Under the pieces are notes generated by a model, which ran no database searches, had not been told where the DNA came from, and worked only from the letters and a program-made list of their open reading frames with translations. From assembly GCA_032622095.1 (NCBI GenBank), contig CP136064.1:125537605-125601604 (forward strand): a DNA stretch of 64,000 nt. Direction: 5' to 3'. Both the position numbers and the translations under genes were made by a program. The DNA comes from Siphonodentalium dalli. Its lineage: Eukaryota > Mollusca > Scaphopoda > Gadilida > Siphonodentaliidae. Shown here piece after piece: positions 22,629 through 37,046 of the stretch (its first letter is position 1; each line of letters begins with the position of its first letter).

Positions 22629-23524
22629 TAAAGGGAAAAAATAGCTTTTTATCATTTTTGATTCCTGGGAGTCACTTTAAAGCTTTTTAATGCATTTTAC
22701 AGAGCCTGGTCTTTCAGTCCAATGAATATCTCATGCTTGGTGTGGCTATTCTTGCTGCTGATGTCTTCTTTCACTTACATCAGCCAAAAAAATAGTAAGA
22801 TTTTTCATAAAAAATGCCAATTTTTCAAGGTATTTTCAAAAAAATTCAAGGTGGTAATAGTCACATGATAATGCAAATGACCCATAACATGAGCATGTCA
22901 ACGACACATATATCAATTGTTATAAGAACCTAATCTAACAAGTATTTTGGATTTTATAGCCAGTGATATACAGATATATATCATAAAAGTGTGTCATTTC
23001 CACTGGTGGGTATGGTCATTTGAAGGTTAATAGCACTAAAACTTGGACACATTTAAGAAAATGCTTCAGCAATTCAAAGAGAGCATATCTTTATTCAACT
23101 AATTCAATATACACCCACATCCAGTTATCTTGGATCACCCTTGCAGACCTGAAAATGTCATATTTTATTCTTCAATGTGCTGATAAAGTCATGCGCTTGA
23201 TGCTCAGCTGATCAGATCTGGACTCAATGACCTCACATCACCAGAAGTTCTCTCATGGAAAGAATATTGTACAGTCTTCCATAGCTGATCCAAGTTTGCA
23301 ACACCAGACCCCTAAAACTGAGTGAAAATGGGGCCTGAACATGACTGGTGGTGGAAAATTGTGCCTTTTTGATGAATAATTTGTTAAAGGGGGTGGGGTT
23401 AAATTGTGTGTGATAAATAAAGAACCATAGGGGTGATATTGTTTTTGAACACATTTTTTCCATTGATGGGCAATTCTGAAGAAATGTAGGGAGTTACAAT
23501 TATTCCGCGAAAAAGCGGGCTATC

Positions 23525-23532
23525 GCTTTGGG
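23525..23532. other. Empty MITE site, class GCTTTGGG
   Basis: The shortest junction. All three A bases of the precise class are lost, including the A of the TA, giving an 897-bp unit. Unique in the window. Confidence 0.85.
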
Positions 23533-24421
23533 AAAAAATAGCTTTTTATCATTTTTGATTCCTGGGAGTCACTTTAAAGCTTTTTAATGCATTTTACAGA
23601 GCCTGGTCTTTCAGTCCAATGAATATCTCATGCTTGGTGTGGCTATTCTTGCTGCTGATGTCTTCTTTCACTTACATCAGCCAAAAAAATAGTAAGATTT
23701 TTCATAAAAAATGCCAATTTTTCAAGGTATTTTCAAAAAAATTCAAGGTGGTAATAGTCACATGATAATGCAAATGACCCATAACATGAGCATGTCAACG
23801 ACACATATATCAATTGTTATAAGAACCTAATCTAACAAGTATTTTGGATTTTATAGCCAGTGATATACAGATATATATCATAAAAGTGTGTCATTTCCAC
23901 TGGTGGGTATGGTCATTTGAAGGTTAATAGCACTAAAACTTGGACACATTTAAGAAAATGCTTCAGCAATTCAAAGAGAGCATATCTTTATTCAACTAAT
24001 TCAATATACACCCACATCCAGTTATCTTGGATCACCCTTGCAGACCTGAAAATGTCATATTTTATTCTTCAATGTGCTGATAAAGTCATGCGCTTGATGC
24101 TCAGCTGATCAGATCTGGACTCAATGACCTCACATCACCAGAAGTTCTCTCATGGAAAGAATATTGTACAGTCTTCCATAGCTGATCCAAGTTTGCAACA
24201 CCAGACCCCTAAAACTGAGTGAAAATGGGGCCTGAACATGACTGGTGGTGGAAAATTGTGCCTTTTTGATGAATAATTTGTTAAAGGGGGTGGGGTTAAA
24301 TTGTGTGTGATAAATAAAGAACCATAGGGGTGATATTGTTTTTGAACACATTTTTTCCATTGATGGGCAATTCTGAAGAAATGTAGGGAGTTACAATTAT
24401 TCCGCGAAAAAGCGGGCTATC

Positions 24422-24430
24422 GCTAAAGGG
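24422..24430. other. Empty MITE site, class GCTAAAGGG
   Basis: Two T bases fewer than the precise class, the loss being on the left side. Unique in the window and directly adjacent to the GCTTTGGG unit. Confidence 0.85.
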
Positions 24431-25325
24431 AAAAAATAGCTTTTTATCATTTTTGATTCCTGGGAGTCACTTTAAAGCTTTTTAATGCATTTTACAGAGC
24501 CTGGTCTTTCAGTCCAATGAATATCTCATGCTTGGTGTGGCTATTCTTGCTGCTGATGTCTTCTTTCACTTACATCAGCCAAAAAAATAGTAAGATTTTT
24601 CATAAAAAATGCCAATTTTTCAAGGTATTTTCAAAAAAATTCAAGGTGGTAATAGTCACATGATAATGCAAATGACCCATAACATGAGCATGTCAACGAC
24701 ACATATATCAATTGTTATAAGAACCTAATCTAACAAGTATTTTGGATTTTATAGCCAGTGATATACAGATATATATCATAAAAGTGTGTCATTTCCACTG
24801 GTGGGTATGGTCATTTGAAGGTTAATAGCACTAAAACTTGGACACATTTAAGAAAATGCTTCAGCAATTCAAAGAGAGCATATCTTTATTCAACTAATTC
24901 AATATACACCCACATCCAGTTATCTTGGATCACCCTTGCAGACCTGAAAATGTCATATTTTATTCTTCAATGTGCTGATAAAGTCATGCGCTTGATGCTC
25001 AGCTGATCAGATCTGGACTCAATGACCTCACATCACCAGAAGTTCTCTCATGGAAAGAATATTGTACAGTCTTCCATAGCTGATCCAAGTTTGCAACACC
25101 AGACCCCTAAAACTGAGTGAAAATGGGGCCTGAACATGACTGGTGGTGGAAAATTGTGCCTTTTTGATGAATAATTTGTTAAAGGGGGTGGGGTTAAATT
25201 GTGTGTGATAAATAAAGAACCATAGGGGTGATATTGTTTTTGAACACATTTTTTCCATTGATGGGCAATTCTGAAGAAATGTAGGGAGTTACAATTATTC
25301 CGCGAAAAAGCGGGCTATCGCTTTA

Positions 25326-25776
25326 GGTTACACTGGTGTAAATACTATAGGCAGCTCCCCCTGCGGTTGCGGGAGGAGTATAGAGTTTCACAGTTAAAAC
25401 ACTCTGGGCTGTGATTGGTTGCATGAATTAAATGTAAACTGTTGACAAAAATTCAAGGAATCATTCTCCCACAAACTTCATTTGCCAAGAGGCCCATTCA
25501 TTAAAGGTGAAGTCTGTTGTGGCTGTTTAGAAATTTTAAGTGTGATTGAAAAAATGACAATATTTTTTTAGTGCGGAACTGACCCTAGTCATGAAAAAAC
25601 GAAAATTTGAAGTGGATTCCCTGCTAGACGGTGTTGATTTTTTTATTGGGAAAGTTTCCACAGATGTCAAGCTCACATAATCCGAAGGCAGTTTGAACAG
25701 TTTCCATTTGACCTCTGATGCAGATCAACAAACGTTAACACTGAAGCCTATGGGAAATATTTACACCAGTGTAACC
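25326..25776. mobile_element. MITE copy 12
   Basis: Standard flanks; isolated filled unit with two empty units on each side. Confidence 0.88.
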
Positions 25777-26672
25777 TAAAGGGAAAAAATAGCTTTTTAT
25801 CATTTTTGATTCCTGGGAGTCACTTTAAAGCTTTTTAATGCATTTTACAGAGCCTGGTCTTTCAGTCCAATGAATATCTCATGCTTGGTGTGGCTATTCT
25901 TGCTGCTGATGTCTTCTTTCACTTACATCAGCCAAAAAAATAGTAAGATTTTTCATAAAAAATGCCAATTTTTCAAGGTATTTTCAAAAAAATTCAAGGT
26001 GGTAATAGTCACATGATAATGCAAATGACCCATAACATGAGCATGTCAACGACACATATATCAATTGTTATAAGAACCTAATCTAACAAGTATTTTGGAT
26101 TTTATAGCCAGTGATATACAGATATATATCATAAAAGTGTGTCATTTCCACTGGTGGGTATGGTCATTTGAAGGTTAATAGCACTAAAACTTGGACACAT
26201 TTAAGAAAATGCTTCAGCAATTCAAAGAGAGCATATCTTTATTCAACTAATTCAATATACACCCACATCCAGTTATCTTGGATCACCCTTGCAGACCTGA
26301 AAATGTCATATTTTATTCTTCAATGTGCTGATAAAGTCATGCGCTTGATGCTCAGCTGATCAGATCTGGACTCAATGACCTCACATCACCAGAAGTTCTC
26401 TCATGGAAAGAATATTGTACAGTCTTCCATAGCTGATCCAAGTTTGCAACACCAGACCCCTAAAACTGAGTGAAAATGGGGCCTGAACATGACTGGTGGT
26501 GGAAAATTGTGCCTTTTTGATGAATAATTTGTTAAAGGGGGTGGGGTTAAATTGTGTGTGATAAATAAAGAACCATAGGGGTGATATTGTTTTTGAACAC
26601 ATTTTTTCCATTGATGGGCAATTCTGAAGAAATGTAGGGAGTTACAATTATTCCGCGAAAAAGCGGGCTATC

Positions 26673-26681
26673 GCTTTAGGG
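26673..26681. other. Empty MITE site, class GCTTTAGGG
   Basis: Two A bases fewer than the precise class, giving an 898-bp unit. Confidence 0.85.
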
Positions 26682-27570
26682 AAAAAATAGCTTTTTATCA
26701 TTTTTGATTCCTGGGAGTCACTTTAAAGCTTTTTAATGCATTTTACAGAGCCTGGTCTTTCAGTCCAATGAATATCTCATGCTTGGTGTGGCTATTCTTG
26801 CTGCTGATGTCTTCTTTCACTTACATCAGCCAAAAAAATAGTAAGATTTTTCATAAAAAATGCCAATTTTTCAAGGTATTTTCAAAAAAATTCAAGGTGG
26901 TAATAGTCACATGATAATGCAAATGACCCATAACATGAGCATGTCAACGACACATATATCAATTGTTATAAGAACCTAATCTAACAAGTATTTTGGATTT
27001 TATAGCCAGTGATATACAGATATATATCATAAAAGTGTGTCATTTCCACTGGTGGGTATGGTCATTTGAAGGTTAATAGCACTAAAACTTGGACACATTT
27101 AAGAAAATGCTTCAGCAATTCAAAGAGAGCATATCTTTATTCAACTAATTCAATATACACCCACATCCAGTTATCTTGGATCACCCTTGCAGACCTGAAA
27201 ATGTCATATTTTATTCTTCAATGTGCTGATAAAGTCATGCGCTTGATGCTCAGCTGATCAGATCTGGACTCAATGACCTCACATCACCAGAAGTTCTCTC
27301 ATGGAAAGAATATTGTACAGTCTTCCATAGCTGATCCAAGTTTGCAACACCAGACCCCTAAAACTGAGTGAAAATGGGGCCTGAACATGACTGGTGGTGG
27401 AAAATTGTGCCTTTTTGATGAATAATTTGTTAAAGGGGGTGGGGTTAAATTGTGTGTGATAAATAAAGAACCATAGGGGTGATATTGTTTTTGAACACAT
27501 TTTTTCCATTGATGGGCAATTCTGAAGAAATGTAGGGAGTTACAATTATTCCGCGAAAAAGCGGGCTATC

Positions 27571-27579
27571 GCTTTAGGG
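27571..27579. other. Empty MITE site, class GCTTTAGGG
   Basis: Same class as its left neighbour, so this pair may be one event copied by local duplication. Confidence 0.85.
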
Positions 27580-28474
27580 AAAAAATAGCTTTTTATCATT
27601 TTTGATTCCTGGGAGTCACTTTAAAGCTTTTTAATGCATTTTACAGAGCCTGGTCTTTCAGTCCAATGAATATCTCATGCTTGGTGTGGCTATTCTTGCT
27701 GCTGATGTCTTCTTTCACTTACATCAGCCAAAAAAATAGTAAGATTTTTCATAAAAAATGCCAATTTTTCAAGGTATTTTCAAAAAAATTCAAGGTGGTA
27801 ATAGTCACATGATAATGCAAATGACCCATAACATGAGCATGTCAACGACACATATATCAATTGTTATAAGAACCTAATCTAACAAGTATTTTGGATTTTA
27901 TAGCCAGTGATATACAGATATATATCATAAAAGTGTGTCATTTCCACTGGTGGGTATGGTCATTTGAAGGTTAATAGCACTAAAACTTGGACACATTTAA
28001 GAAAATGCTTCAGCAATTCAAAGAGAGCATATCTTTATTCAACTAATTCAATATACACCCACATCCAGTTATCTTGGATCACCCTTGCAGACCTGAAAAT
28101 GTCATATTTTATTCTTCAATGTGCTGATAAAGTCATGCGCTTGATGCTCAGCTGATCAGATCTGGACTCAATGACCTCACATCACCAGAAGTTCTCTCAT
28201 GGAAAGAATATTGTACAGTCTTCCATAGCTGATCCAAGTTTGCAACACCAGACCCCTAAAACTGAGTGAAAATGGGGCCTGAACATGACTGGTGGTGGAA
28301 AATTGTGCCTTTTTGATGAATAATTTGTTAAAGGGGGTGGGGTTAAATTGTGTGTGATAAATAAAGAACCATAGGGGTGATATTGTTTTTGAACACATTT
28401 TTTCCATTGATGGGCAATTCTGAAGAAATGTAGGGAGTTACAATTATTCCGCGAAAAAGCGGGCTATCGCTTTA

Positions 28475-28925
28475 GGTTACACTGGTGTAAATACTATAGG
28501 CAGCTCCCCCTGCGGTTGCGGGAGGAGTATAGAGTTTCACAGTTAAAACACTCTGGGCTGTGATTGGTTGCATGAATTAAATGTAAACTGTTGACAAAAA
28601 TTCAAGGAATCATTCTCCCACAAACTTCATTTGCCAAGAGGCCCATTCATTAAAGGTGAAGTCTGTTGTGGCTGTTTAGAAATTTTAAGTGTGATTGAAA
28701 AAATGACAATATTTTTTTAGTGCGGAACTGACCCTAGTCATGAAAAAACGAAAATTTGAAGTGGATTCCCTGCTAGACGGTGTTGATTTTTTTATTGGGA
28801 AAGTTTCCACAGATGTCAAGCTCACATAATCCGAAGGCAGTTTGAACAGTTTCCATTTGACCTCTGATGCAGATCAACAAACGTTAACACTGAAGCCTAT
28901 GGGAAATATTTACACCAGTGTAACC
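28475..28925. mobile_element. MITE copy 13
   Basis: Standard flanks. Confidence 0.88.
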
Positions 28926-29827
28926 TAAAGGGAAAAAATAGCTTTTTATCATTTTTGATTCCTGGGAGTCACTTTAAAGCTTTTTAATGCATTTTACAGA
29001 GCCTGGTCTTTCAGTCCAATGAATATCTCATGCTTGGTGTGGCTATTCTTGCTGCTGATGTCTTCTTTCACTTACATCAGCCAAAAAAATAGTAAGATTT
29101 TTCATAAAAAATGCCAATTTTTCAAGGTATTTTCAAAAAAATTCAAGGTGGTAATAGTCACATGATAATGCAAATGACCCATAACATGAGCATGTCAACG
29201 ACACATATATCAATTGTTATAAGAACCTAATCTAACAAGTATTTTGGATTTTATAGCCAGTGATATACAGATATATATCATAAAAGTGTGTCATTTCCAC
29301 TGGTGGGTATGGTCATTTGAAGGTTAATAGCACTAAAACTTGGACACATTTAAGAAAATGCTTCAGCAATTCAAAGAGAGCATATCTTTATTCAACTAAT
29401 TCAATATACACCCACATCCAGTTATCTTGGATCACCCTTGCAGACCTGAAAATGTCATATTTTATTCTTCAATGTGCTGATAAAGTCATGCGCTTGATGC
29501 TCAGCTGATCAGATCTGGACTCAATGACCTCACATCACCAGAAGTTCTCTCATGGAAAGAATATTGTACAGTCTTCCATAGCTGATCCAAGTTTGCAACA
29601 CCAGACCCCTAAAACTGAGTGAAAATGGGGCCTGAACATGACTGGTGGTGGAAAATTGTGCCTTTTTGATGAATAATTTGTTAAAGGGGGTGGGGTTAAA
29701 TTGTGTGTGATAAATAAAGAACCATAGGGGTGATATTGTTTTTGAACACATTTTTTCCATTGATGGGCAATTCTGAAGAAATGTAGGGAGTTACAATTAT
29801 TCCGCGAAAAAGCGGGCTATCGCTTTA

Positions 29828-30278
29828 GGTTACACTGGTGTAAATACTATAGGCAGCTCCCCCTGCGGTTGCGGGAGGAGTATAGAGTTTCACAGTTAAA
29901 ACACTCTGGGCTGTGATTGGTTGCATGAATTAAATGTAAACTGTTGACAAAAATTCAAGGAATCATTCTCCCACAAACTTCATTTGCCAAGAGGCCCATT
30001 CATTAAAGGTGAAGTCTGTTGTGGCTGTTTAGAAATTTTAAGTGTGATTGAAAAAATGACAATATTTTTTTAGTGCGGAACTGACCCTAGTCATGAAAAA
30101 ACGAAAATTTGAAGTGGATTCCCTGCTAGACGGTGTTGATTTTTTTATTGGGAAAGTTTCCACAGATGTCAAGCTCACATAATCCGAAGGCAGTTTGAAC
30201 AGTTTCCATTTGACCTCTGATGCAGATCAACAAACGTTAACACTGAAGCCTATGGGAAATATTTACACCAGTGTAACC
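29828..30278. mobile_element. MITE copy 14
   Basis: Standard flanks; followed by an empty unit. Confidence 0.88.
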
Positions 30279-31174
30279 TAAAGGGAAAAAATAGCTTTTT
30301 ATCATTTTTGATTCCTGGGAGTCACTTTAAAGCTTTTTAATGCATTTTACAGAGCCTGGTCTTTCAGTCCAATGAATATCTCATGCTTGGTGTGGCTATT
30401 CTTGCTGCTGATGTCTTCTTTCACTTACATCAGCCAAAAAAATAGTAAGATTTTTCATAAAAAATGCCAATTTTTCAAGGTATTTTCAAAAAAATTCAAG
30501 GTGGTAATAGTCACATGATAATGCAAATGACCCATAACATGAGCATGTCAACGACACATATATCAATTGTTATAAGAACCTAATCTAACAAGTATTTTGG
30601 ATTTTATAGCCAGTGATATACAGATATATATCATAAAAGTGTGTCATTTCCACTGGTGGGTATGGTCATTTGAAGGTTAATAGCACTAAAACTTGGACAC
30701 ATTTAAGAAAATGCTTCAGCAATTCAAAGAGAGCATATCTTTATTCAACTAATTCAATATACACCCACATCCAGTTATCTTGGATCACCCTTGCAGACCT
30801 GAAAATGTCATATTTTATTCTTCAATGTGCTGATAAAGTCATGCGCTTGATGCTCAGCTGATCAGATCTGGACTCAATGACCTCACATCACCAGAAGTTC
30901 TCTCATGGAAAGAATATTGTACAGTCTTCCATAGCTGATCCAAGTTTGCAACACCAGACCCCTAAAACTGAGTGAAAATGGGGCCTGAACATGACTGGTG
31001 GTGGAAAATTGTGCCTTTTTGATGAATAATTTGTTAAAGGGGGTGGGGTTAAATTGTGTGTGATAAATAAAGAACCATAGGGGTGATATTGTTTTTGAAC
31101 ACATTTTTTCCATTGATGGGCAATTCTGAAGAAATGTAGGGAGTTACAATTATTCCGCGAAAAAGCGGGCTATC

Positions 31175-31185
31175 GCTTTAAAGGG
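31175..31185. other. Empty MITE site, class GCTTTAAAGGG
   Basis: Precise class, in the G-marker domain. Confidence 0.85.
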
Positions 31186-32080
31186 AAAAAATAGCTTTTT
31201 ATCATTTTTGATTCCTGGGAGTCACTTTAAAGCTTTTTAATGCATTTTACAGAGCCTGGTCTTTCAGTCCAATGAATATCTCATGCTTGGTGTGGCTATT
31301 CTTGCTGCTGATGTCTTCTTTCACTTACATCAGCCAAAAAAATAGTAAGATTTTTCATAAAAAATGCCAATTTTTCAAGGTATTTTCAAAAAAATTCAAG
31401 GTGGTAATAGTCACATGATAATGCAAATGACCCATAACATGAGCATGTCAACGACACATATATCAATTGTTATAAGAACCTAATCTAACAAGTATTTTGG
31501 ATTTTATAGCCAGTGATATACAGATATATATCATAAAAGTGTGTCATTTCCACTGGTGGGTATGGTCATTTGAAGGTTAATAGCACTAAAACTTGGACAC
31601 ATTTAAGAAAATGCTTCAGCAATTCAAAGAGAGCATATCTTTATTCAACTAATTCAATATACACCCACATCCAGTTATCTTGGATCACCCTTGCAGACCT
31701 GAAAATGTCATATTTTATTCTTCAATGTGCTGATAAAGTCATGCGCTTGATGCTCAGCTGATCAGATCTGGACTCAATGACCTCACATCACCAGAAGTTC
31801 TCTCATGGAAAGAATATTGTACAGTCTTCCATAGCTGATCCAAGTTTGCAACACCAGACCCCTAAAACTGAGTGAAAATGGGGCCTGAACATGACTGGTG
31901 GTGGAAAATTGTGCCTTTTTGATGAATAATTTGTTAAAGGGGGTGGGGTTAAATTGTGTGTGATAAATAAAGAACCATAGGGGTGATATTGTTTTTGAAC
32001 ATATTTTTTCCATTGATGGGCAATTCTGAAGAAATGTAGGGAGTTACAATTATTCCGCGAAAAAGCGGGCTATCGCTTTA

Positions 32081-32531
32081 GGTTACACTGGTGTAAATAC
32101 TATAGGCAGCTCCCCCTGCGGTTGCGGGAGGAGTATAGAGTTTCACAGTTAAAACACTCTGGGCTGTGATTGGTTGCATGAATTAAATGTAAACTGTTGA
32201 CAAAAATTCAAGGAATCATTCTCCCACAAACTTCATTTGCCAAGAGGCCCATTCATTAAAGGTGAAGTCTGTTGTGGCTGTTTAGAAATTTTAAGTGTGA
32301 TTGAAAAAATGACAATATTTTTTTAGTGCGGAACTGACCCTAGTCATGAAAAAACGAAAATTTGAAGTGGATTCCCTGCTAGACGGTGTTGATTTTTTTA
32401 TTGGGAAAGTTTCCACAGATGTCAAGCTCACATAATCCGAAGGCAGTTTGAACAGTTTCCATTTGACCTCTGATGCAGATCAACAAACGTTAACACTGAA
32501 GCCTATGGGAAATATTTACACCAGTGTAACC
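32081..32531. mobile_element. MITE copy 15
   Basis: Standard flanks. The private C>T at 32002 is just upstream in the monomer. Confidence 0.88.
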
Positions 32532-33427
32532 TAAAGGGAAAAAATAGCTTTTTATCATTTTTGATTCCTGGGAGTCACTTTAAAGCTTTTTAATGCATTT
32601 TACAGAGCCTGGTCTTTCAGTCCAATGAATATCTCATGCTTGGTGTGGCTATTCTTGCTGCTGATGTCTTCTTTCACTTACATCAGCCAAAAAAATAGTA
32701 AGATTTTTCATAAAAAATGCCAATTTTTCAAGGTATTTTCAAAAAAATTCAAGGTGGTAATAGTCACATGATAATGCAAATGACCCATAACATGAGCATG
32801 TCAACGACACATATATCAATTGTTATAAGAACCTAATCTAACAAGTATTTTGGATTTTATAGCCAGTGATATACAGATATATATCATAAAAGTGTGTCAT
32901 TTCCACTGGTGGGTATGGTCATTTGAAGGTTAATAGCACTAAAACTTGGACACATTTAAGAAAATGCTTCAGCAATTCAAAGAGAGCATATCTTTATTCA
33001 ACTAATTCAATATACACCCACATCCAGTTATCTTGGATCACCCTTGCAGACCTGAAAATGTCATATTTTATTCTTCAATGTGCTGATAAAGTCATGCGCT
33101 TGATGCTCAGCTGATCAGATCTGGACTCAATGACCTCACATCACCAGAAGTTCTCTCATGGAAAGAATATTGTACAGTCTTCCATAGCTGATCCAAGTTT
33201 GCAACACCAGACCCCTAAAACTGAGTGAAAATGGGGCCTGAACATGACTGGTGGTGGAAAATTGTGCCTTTTTGATGAATAATTTGTTAAAGGGGGTGGG
33301 GTTAAATTGTGTGTGATAAATAAAGAACCATAGGGGTGATATTGTTTTTGAACACATTTTTTCCATTGATGGGCAATTCTGAAGAAATGTAGGGAGTTAC
33401 AATTATTCCGCGAAAAAGCGGGCTATC

Positions 33428-33437
33428 GCTTTAAGGG
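33428..33437. other. Empty MITE site, class GCTTTAAGGG
   Basis: Lies just before the duplicated 3609-bp block and shares that block's empty-site class. Confidence 0.85.
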
Positions 33438-34332
33438 AAAAAATAGCTTTTTATCATTTTTGATTCCTGGGAGTCACTTTAAAGCTTTTTAATGCATTTT
33501 ACAGAGCCTGGTCTTTCAGTCCAATGAATATCTCATGCTTGGTGTGGCTATTCTTGCTGCTGATGTCTTCTTTCACTTACATCAGCCAAAAAAATAGTAA
33601 GATTTTTCATAAAAAATGCCAATTTTTCAAGGTATTTTCAAAAAAATTCAAGGTGGTAATAGTCACATGATAATGCAAATGACCCATAACATGAGCATGT
33701 CAACGACACATATATCAATTGTTATAAGAACCTAATCTAACAAGTATTTTGGATTTTATAGCCAGTGATATACAGATATATATCATAAAAGTGTGTCATT
33801 TCCACTGGTGGGTATGGTCATTTGAAGGTTAATAGCACTAAAACTTGGACACATTTAAGAAAATGCTTCAGCAATTCAAAGAGAGCATATCTTTATTCAA
33901 CTAATTCAATATACACCCACATCCAGTTATCTTGGATCACCCTTGCAGACCTGAAAATGTCATATTTTATTCTTCAATGTGCTGATAAAGTCATGCGCTT
34001 GATGCTCAGCTGATCAGATCTGGACTCAATGACCTCACATCACCAGAAGTTCTCTCATGGAAAGAATATTGTACAGTCTTCCATAGCTGATCCAAGTTTG
34101 CAACACCAGACCCCTAAAACTGAGTGAAAATGGGGCCTGAACATGACTGGTGGTGGAAAATTGTGCCTTTTTGATGAATAATTTGTTAAAGGGGGTGGGG
34201 TTAAATTGTGTGTGATAAATAAAGAACCATAGGGGTGATATTGTTTTTGAACACATTTTTTCCATTGATGGGCAATTCTGAAGAAATGTAGGGAGTTACA
34301 ATTATTCCGCGAAAAAGCGGGCTATCGCTTTA

Positions 34333-34783
34333 GGTTACACTGGTGTAAATACTATAGGCAGCTCCCCCTGCGGTTGCGGGAGGAGTATAGAGTTTCACAG
34401 TTAAAACACTCTGGGCTGTGATTGGTTGCATGAATTAAATGTAAACTGTTGACAAAAATTCAAGGAATCATTCTCCCACAAACTTCATTTGCCAAGAGGC
34501 CCATTCATTAAAGGTGAAGTCTGTTGTGGCTGTTTAGAAATTTTAAGTGTGATTGAAAAAATGACAATATTTTTTTAGTGCGGAACTGACCCTAGTCATG
34601 AAAAAACGAAAATTTGAAGTGGATTCCCTGCTAGACGGTGTTGATTTTTTTATTGGGAAAGTTTCCACAGATGTCAAGCTCACATAATCCGAAGGCAGTT
34701 TGAACAGTTTCCATTTGACCTCTGATGCAGATCAACAAACGTTAACACTGAAGCCTATGGGAAATATTTACACCAGTGTAACC
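34333..34783. mobile_element. MITE copy 16
   Basis: Standard flanks; first MITE of higher-order copy 1. Confidence 0.88.
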
Positions 34784-35689
34784 TAAAGGGAAAAAATAGC
34801 TTTTTATCATTTTTGATTCCTGGGAGTCACTTTAAAGCTTTTTAATGCATTTTACAGAGCCTGGTCTTTCAGTCCAATGAATATCTCATGCTTGGTGTGG
34901 CTATTCTTGCTGCTGATGTCTTCTTTCACTTACATCAGCCAAAAAAATAGTAAGATTTTTCATAAAAAATGCCAATTTTTCAAGGTATTTTCAAAAAAAT
35001 TCAAGGTGGTAATAGTCACATGATAATGCAAATGACCCATAACATGAGCATGTCAACGACACATATATCAATTGTTATAAGAACCTAATCTAACAAGTAT
35101 TTTGGATTTTATAGCCAGTGATATACAGATATATATCATAAAAGTGTGTCATTTCCACTGGTGGGTATGGTCATTTGAAGGTTAATAGCACTAAAACTTG
35201 GACACATTTAAGAAAATGCTTCAGCAATTCAAAGAGAGCATATCTTTATTCAACTAATTCAATATACACCCACATCCAGTTATCTTGGATCACCCTTGCA
35301 GACCTGAAAATGTCATATTTTATTCTTCAATGTGCTGATAAAGTCATGCGCTTGATGCTCAGCTGATCAGATCTGGACTCAATGACCTCACATCACCAGA
35401 AGTTCTCTCATGGAAAGAATATTGTACAGTCTTCCATAGCTGATCCAAGTTTGCAACACCAGACCCCTAAAACTGAGTGAAAATGGGGCCTGAACATGAC
35501 TGGTGGTGGAAAATTGTGCCTTTTTGATGAATAATTTGTTAAAGGGGGTGGGGTTAAATTGTGTGTGATAAATAAAGAACCATAGGGGTGATATTGTTTT
35601 TGAACACATTTTTTCCATTGATGGGCAATTCTGAAGAAATGTAGGGAGTTACAATTATTCCGCGAAAAAGCGGGCTATCGCTTTATAAA

Positions 35690-36140
35690 GGTTACACTGG
35701 TGTAAATACTATAGGCAGCTCCCCCTGCGGTTGCGGGAGGAGTATAGAGTTTCACAGTTAAAACACTCTGGGCTGTGATTGGTTGCATGAATTAAATGTA
35801 AACTGTTGACAAAAATTCAAGGAATCATTCTCCCACAAACTTCATTTGCCAAGAGGCCCATTCATTAAAGGTGAAGTCTGTTGTGGCTGTTTAGAAATTT
35901 TAAGTGTGATTGAAAAAATGACAATATTTTTTTAGTGCGGAACTGACCCTAGTCATGAAAAAACGAAAATTTGAAGTGGATTCCCTGCTAGACGGTGTTG
36001 ATTTTTTTATTGGGAAAGTTTCCACAGATGTCAAGCTCACATAATCCGAAGGCAGTTTGAACAGTTTCCATTTGACCTCTGATGCAGATCAACAAACGTT
36101 AACACTGAAGCCTATGGGAAATATTTACACCAGTGTAACC
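35690..36140. mobile_element. MITE copy 17, with extra TAAA on the left flank
   Basis: The left flank reads GCTTTATAAA before GGTTACAC; the right flank is standard TAAAGGG. The four bases before and after the element are therefore identical (TAAA). The unit is 1357 bp. Confidence 0.88.
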
Positions 36141-37036
36141 TAAAGGGAAAAAATAGCTTTTTATCATTTTTGATTCCTGGGAGTCACTTTAAAGCTTTTT
36201 AATGCATTTTACAGAGCCTGGTCTTTCAGTCCAATGAATATCTCATGCTTGGTGTGGCTATTCTTGCTGCTGATGTCTTCTTTCACTTACATCAGCCAAA
36301 AAAATAGTAAGATTTTTCATAAAAAATGCCAATTTTTCAAGGTATTTTCAAAAAAATTCAAGGTGGTAATAGTCACATGATAATGCAAATGACCCATAAC
36401 ATGAGCATGTCAACGACACATATATCAATTGTTATAAGAACCTAATCTAACAAGTATTTTGGATTTTATAGCCAGTGATATACAGATATATATCATAAAA
36501 GTGTGTCATTTCCACTGGTGGGTATGGTCATTTGAAGGTTAATAGCACTAAAACTTGGACACATTTAAGAAAATGCTTCAGCAATTCAAAGAGAGCATAT
36601 CTTTATTCAACTAATTCAATATACACCCACATCCAGTTATCTTGGATCACCCTTGCAGACCTGAAAATGTCATATTTTATTCTTCAATGTGCTGATAAAG
36701 TCATGCGCTTGATGCTCAGCTGATCAGATCTGGACTCAATGACCTCACATCACCAGAAGTTCTCTCATGGAAAGAATATTGTACAGTCTTCCATAGCTGA
36801 TCCAAGTTTGCAACACCAGACCCCTAAAACTGAGTGAAAATGGGGCCTGAACATGACTGGTGGTGGAAAATTGTGCCTTTTTGATGAATAATTTGTTAAA
36901 GGGGGTGGGGTTAAATTGTGTGTGATAAATAAAGAACCATAGGGGTGATATTGTTTTTGAACACATTTTTTCCATTGATGGGCAATTCTGAAGAAATGTA
37001 GGGAGTTACAATTATTCCGCGAAAAAGCGGGCTATC

Positions 37037-37046
37037 GCTTTAAGGG
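37037..37046. other. Empty MITE site, class GCTTTAAGGG
   Basis: Empty unit of higher-order copy 1. Confidence 0.85.
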